Assembly (NCBI GenBank): GCA_018335615.1
Contig: JAGXRS010000275.1
Location: 1-15,180 of the forward strand
Source: Hydrogenophaga sp.
GTDB lineage: Bacteria; Pseudomonadota; Gammaproteobacteria; Burkholderiales; Burkholderiaceae_C
Direction: 5' to 3'
Length of the DNA stretch: 15,180 nucleotides
The notes beneath the pieces are model-generated. The model had not been told where the DNA came from, did not search any database, and saw only the letters and a program-made list of their open reading frames with translations. The position numbers and the translations under genes were made by a program. Shown in pieces: positions 13,136-15,180 of this stretch. The stretch's first letter is position 1, and each line of letters begins with the position of its first letter.

Positions 13136-13621
13136 TCAGTCCCTGAAGTTGTCGAAGCTCAGCGGCAGGTCCTTCATCTCGCTGCGGATGAGGGCCATGG
13201 CGGCCTGCAGGTCGTCGCGCTTGGCGCCGGTCACGCGCACGGCGTCGCCCTGGATGGCGGCCTGCACCTTCATCTTGCTGGCCTTGATGGCCTGCTGGAT
13301 CTTCTTGCCGTCTTCGCTGCTGACGCCGTTCTTGACCTTGATCACCTGCTTGACCTTGTCGCCGCCCATCTTCTCGACCTTGCCGACGTCGAGAAAGCGC
13401 ACGTCCACGTTGCGCTTGGTCAGCTTGTTGCGCAGGATGTCCTCGACCTGCTGGAGCTGGAAATCGGCGTCACCGAGAAGGGTGATGTCCTTGTCCTTGA
13501 GTTCGATGCCGGCGCTGGTGCCCTTGAAATCGAAGCGGGTGCCGATCTCCTTGGCCGTGTTCTCCACGGCGTTTTTCACTTCCACGAAATCGGCTTCGAG
13601 TTTGGTGTCAAAAGAAGGCAT
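13136..13621 (-). CDS. yajQ: YajQ-family nucleotide-binding protein (putative c-di-GMP effector)
   Basis: A 161-residue cytosolic protein of the YajQ family (E. coli 163). It shows the family opening MPSFDTKLEADFVEVKNAVE, the middle KDKDITLLGDADFQLQQVEDIL and RNVDVRFLDVGKVEKMGGDKV, and the typical ending LPLSFDNFRD. Family members form two RNP-like alpha/beta domains; in Xanthomonas and Pseudomonas relatives bind cyclic di-GMP and act with a LysR-type regulator, while the role in most species is not settled. The ATG at 13621 matches the family start; the preceding ACCCCTACCCTC has no Shine-Dalgarno. It is divergent from murB with only 41 bp between starts, so the two promoters must overlap or reach into coding sequence. 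Confidence 0.96.
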   Translation of the reverse strand: MPSFDTKLEADFVEVKNAVENTAKEIGTRFDFKGTSAGIELKDKDITLLGDADFQLQQVEDILRNKLTKRNVDVRFLDVGKVEKMGGDKVKQVIKVKNGVSSEDGKKIQQAIKASKMKVQAAIQGDAVRVTGAKRDDLQAAMALIRSEMKDLPLSFDNFRD

Positions 13622-13662
13622 GAGGGTAGGGGTCCACAGAGGGTGAATGAGACAATCGGACG

Positions 13663-14742
13663 ATGTTAGTCGAGAACAACGTGGCGCTCCAGCCCTACAA
13701 CAGCTTCGGTATCGTGGCCCGGGCGCAGCGCCTGGTGCGCGTGCGCAGCGAGGCCGATGTGGCGCAGCTCATGGCGAGCCCGGCCTGGGTCGGTGTGGAC
13801 CCGGCGTCTGCGCAGGCCTCGGCCCGGCCTTTCGTGCTGGGCGGTGGCAGCAACCTCGTCATCACCGGCGACGTGAAGCCGCTGGTGCTGAAGATGGAGA
13901 TTCCCGGTCGTCGTCTGGTCGAGGAGACCGACAAAGGCGTGGTGGTCGAAGCGGGCGCAGGCGAGAACTGGCACGAATTCGTGGCCTGGACCCTGTCGCA
14001 GGGCTTTCCCGGCATGGAGAACCTGGCCCTGATCCCCGGTACGGTGGGCGCCTCGCCGGTGCAGAACATCGGGGCCTACGGGGTCGAGCTGCAGGACCGT
14101 TTCCATTCGCTGGATGCCATCGATCTGCACACTGGAAAACCCTTCACGCTGGACGCCGCGCAGTGCGGCTTCGGCTACCGCGATTCGGTCTTCAAGCACC
14201 GGCCGGCAGGCCCCAACGGTTTCGGGCTGGCAGGCCGCGCGCTCATCACGCGGGTGCGTTTCTGGTTACCCAAGCCGTGGAAGCCGGTGCTGGGCTACCT
14301 CGACCTGGAACGCAAGATGGCGGAAACCGGCATCCATGCGCCCGACGCACAGCAGATCTTCGACTGGATCGTGGCCATCCGCCGCGCCAAGCTGCCCGAC
14401 CCGGCCGTGATCGGCAACGCCGGCAGCTTCTTCAAGAACCCGACCGTGACGCCGGAGCAGTGCGCCGACATCATCGCGCGCGACCCGAGGGTGGTGCACT
14501 ACCCCATGCCCGACGGCAGCATCAAACTGGCCGCTGGCTGGCTCATCGATGCCTGCGGCTGGAAGGGCAAGAGCGTGGGCAACGCCGGTGTTTACGACAA
14601 GCAGGCGCTGGTGCTGGTGAACCGTGGGGGCCGTGAGCACCCTTGCACCGGCGGTGAGGTGATGACCCTGGCCAAGGCGATCCAGACCAGCGTGTATGAG
14701 CGCTTCGGCATTCGGCTGGAGCCTGAGCCGGTGGTGGTTTGA
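13663..14742 (+). CDS. murB: UDP-N-acetylenolpyruvoylglucosamine reductase MurB
   Basis: MurB reduces UDP-GlcNAc-enolpyruvate to UDP-MurNAc with NADPH and FAD, the second committed step of peptidoglycan synthesis. The 359-residue protein is of the E. coli type I class. FAD-binding elements are VLGGGSNLVIT (58-68) and ALIPGTVGASPVQNIGAYG (122-140). The type I tyrosine loop is CGFGYRDSVFK (168-178, Y172 and R173). The proton-donating serine is S255 in GNAGSFFKNP (251-260), and the C-terminal LEPE (352-355) carries the catalytic glutamate. Residues 38-56 look like a small insertion next to the E. coli protein. The ATG at 13663 starts the usual NVALQPYNSFGI opening; the ribosome-binding site is weak (GGAC). 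It is divergent from yajQ and convergent with argG. Confidence 0.97.
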   Translation: MLVENNVALQPYNSFGIVARAQRLVRVRSEADVAQLMASPAWVGVDPASAQASARPFVLGGGSNLVITGDVKPLVLKMEIPGRRLVEETDKGVVVEAGAGENWHEFVAWTLSQGFPGMENLALIPGTVGASPVQNIGAYGVELQDRFHSLDAIDLHTGKPFTLDAAQCGFGYRDSVFKHRPAGPNGFGLAGRALITRVRFWLPKPWKPVLGYLDLERKMAETGIHAPDAQQIFDWIVAIRRAKLPDPAVIGNAGSFFKNPTVTPEQCADIIARDPRVVHYPMPDGSIKLAAGWLIDACGWKGKSVGNAGVYDKQALVLVNRGGREHPCTGGEVMTLAKAIQTSVYERFGIRLEPEPVVV

Positions 14743-14950
14743 GTTCTGTCTTTTGTAGGCCGCCGTGTGGGCCAGGCGGGCTGGTGCGGGTGTGCGTTCT
14801 CCGGCCTGCTCGCGGATGACCGTGTGGGCGCACAGAGATCACCTCATCAACACCGTGGCGTGTTGGCCACCTCGGTGGCAACCGCGAATGGGGCCTGCGC
14901 CCGCACACACCGCCATCGCCCCGACGCGAGGTCTCAGATCGAAATCCCAG
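14743..14950. other. Spacer between murB and argG, no gene seen
   Basis: About 200 bp after murB with no convincing coding frame. A short hairpin GCCACC-TC-GGTGGC (14866-14879, extendable by GTT/AAC) is present but has no T-run. I see no intrinsic terminator for murB on the plus strand except possible use of the argG terminator, whose plus-strand tail (TTCTTC) is weak. Confidence 0.5.
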
Positions 14951-14956
14951 CCCAAT

Positions 14957-14982
14957 AAAAAAGCCGCTACACAGAGCGGCTT
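14957..14982 (-). terminator. Intrinsic terminator of argG
   Basis: An 8-bp stem AAGCCGCT (14961-14968) / AGCGGCTT (14975-14982) has a 6-nt loop. On the minus strand it is followed by a T-rich tail (TTTTATT, from the A-run 14954-14960). It starts about 20 bp after the argG stop. Confidence 0.88.
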
Positions 14983-15003
14983 CTTCAAGCGGAGAAAGAG
15001 AAA

Positions 15004-15180
15004 TTACTCCCCCTTGTCGCCCTCAAGACGCAGCATCTGCGCCCCTTCGCCCAGCGACAGCAGACCGCTCTTGGCATAAATGCCCAGCTTCGCCCGCGTG
15101 TCCACGATGTCGAGGTTGCGCATGGTCAGCTGGCCGATGCGGTCCAGCGGGCTGAACGGCGCGTCTTCCACCTTTTCCAT
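15004..15180 (-). CDS. argG: Argininosuccinate synthase, C-terminal end (partial)
   Basis: ArgG joins citrulline and aspartate with ATP to form argininosuccinate, the penultimate step of arginine synthesis. Only the last 58 residues and the TAA stop (15006-15004) are in the window; the gene enters from the right edge. The visible stretch MEKVEDAPFSPLDRIGQLTM followed by RNLDIVDTRAKLGIYAKSGL and LSLGEGAQMLRLEGDKGE is what I recognise as the C-terminus of the long, E. coli/beta-proteobacterial type of ArgG (around 445 residues). The first Met seen is internal, not the start. It is followed by a clear terminator, so it is the last gene of its transcript. Confidence 0.88.
   Translation of the reverse strand: MEKVEDAPFSPLDRIGQLTMRNLDIVDTRAKLGIYAKSGLLSLGEGAQMLRLEGDKGE

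Noticed and set aside
14765..15079. A 104-codon plus-strand frame between murB and argG
   Set aside because: It runs through the argG terminator and opposite the argG C-terminus. It has low-complexity translation and no ribosome-binding site.
1..15180. Defence system, mobile element, CRISPR or secondary-metabolite cluster
   Set aside because: Every gene belongs to a common family, base composition is even by eye, and no transposase, integrase, direct-repeat array or attachment-site duplication at the tRNA was seen.

Overview
The window looks like ordinary chromosomal DNA from a GC-rich betaproteobacterium. The best guess is a member of Burkholderiales/Comamonadaceae (Hydrogenophaga- or Acidovorax-like). 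This rests on the GC-rich third codon positions, on the protein sequences as I recognise them, and on a gene order (rpoH / tRNA-Thr / fbp / pepN / prfB, and plsY / yajQ / murB / argG) that I associate with that family. The genus is inference. I see no insertion sequence, phage gene, CRISPR array, rRNA or clear sign of horizontal transfer, and I find no convincing undescribed multi-gene system. The interest lies mainly in regulatory and junction features.

Left part (1-6773), all on the minus strand. Read in the direction of transcription it runs: alpha/beta hydrolase, prfB (release factor 2, with the classical programmed +1 frameshift), pepN (M1 aminopeptidase), fbp (class I fructose-1,6-bisphosphatase), tRNA-Thr(CGT) with its own terminator, then the 5' part of rpoH (sigma-32), which runs off the left edge. 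The rpoH promoter carries a perfect CIRCE element, the HrcA operator, between and over its -35 and -10 boxes. This suggests that the HrcA repressor controls the heat-shock sigma factor.

Middle part (6753-10592). An acyl-CoA synthetase diverges from the hydrolase with almost no space between the annotated starts, and ends at a likely intrinsic terminator. A convergent OmpA-family glycine-zipper lipoprotein follows, and then a divergent Tas-type aldo/keto reductase on the plus strand. A 252-bp spacer with two hairpins leads to the next block.

Right part (10845-15180). A YbaK-type aminoacyl-tRNA deacylase, plsY (TTG start) and a RidA-family protein run on the plus strand. plsY and the RidA gene overlap by four bases, at a 12-bp tandem duplication. 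They meet tail-to-tail, with 3 bp between the stop codons, a secreted retropepsin-like aspartic protease and yajQ on the minus strand. murB diverges from yajQ. The 3' end of argG (minus strand), with its terminator, closes the window.

The genes serve separate housekeeping roles: heat-shock transcription, translation termination and proofreading, gluconeogenesis, peptide turnover, phospholipid and peptidoglycan synthesis, arginine synthesis and envelope structure. The very long open frames opposite pepN/fbp, prfB and the acyl-CoA synthetase are by-products of codon bias, not genes.
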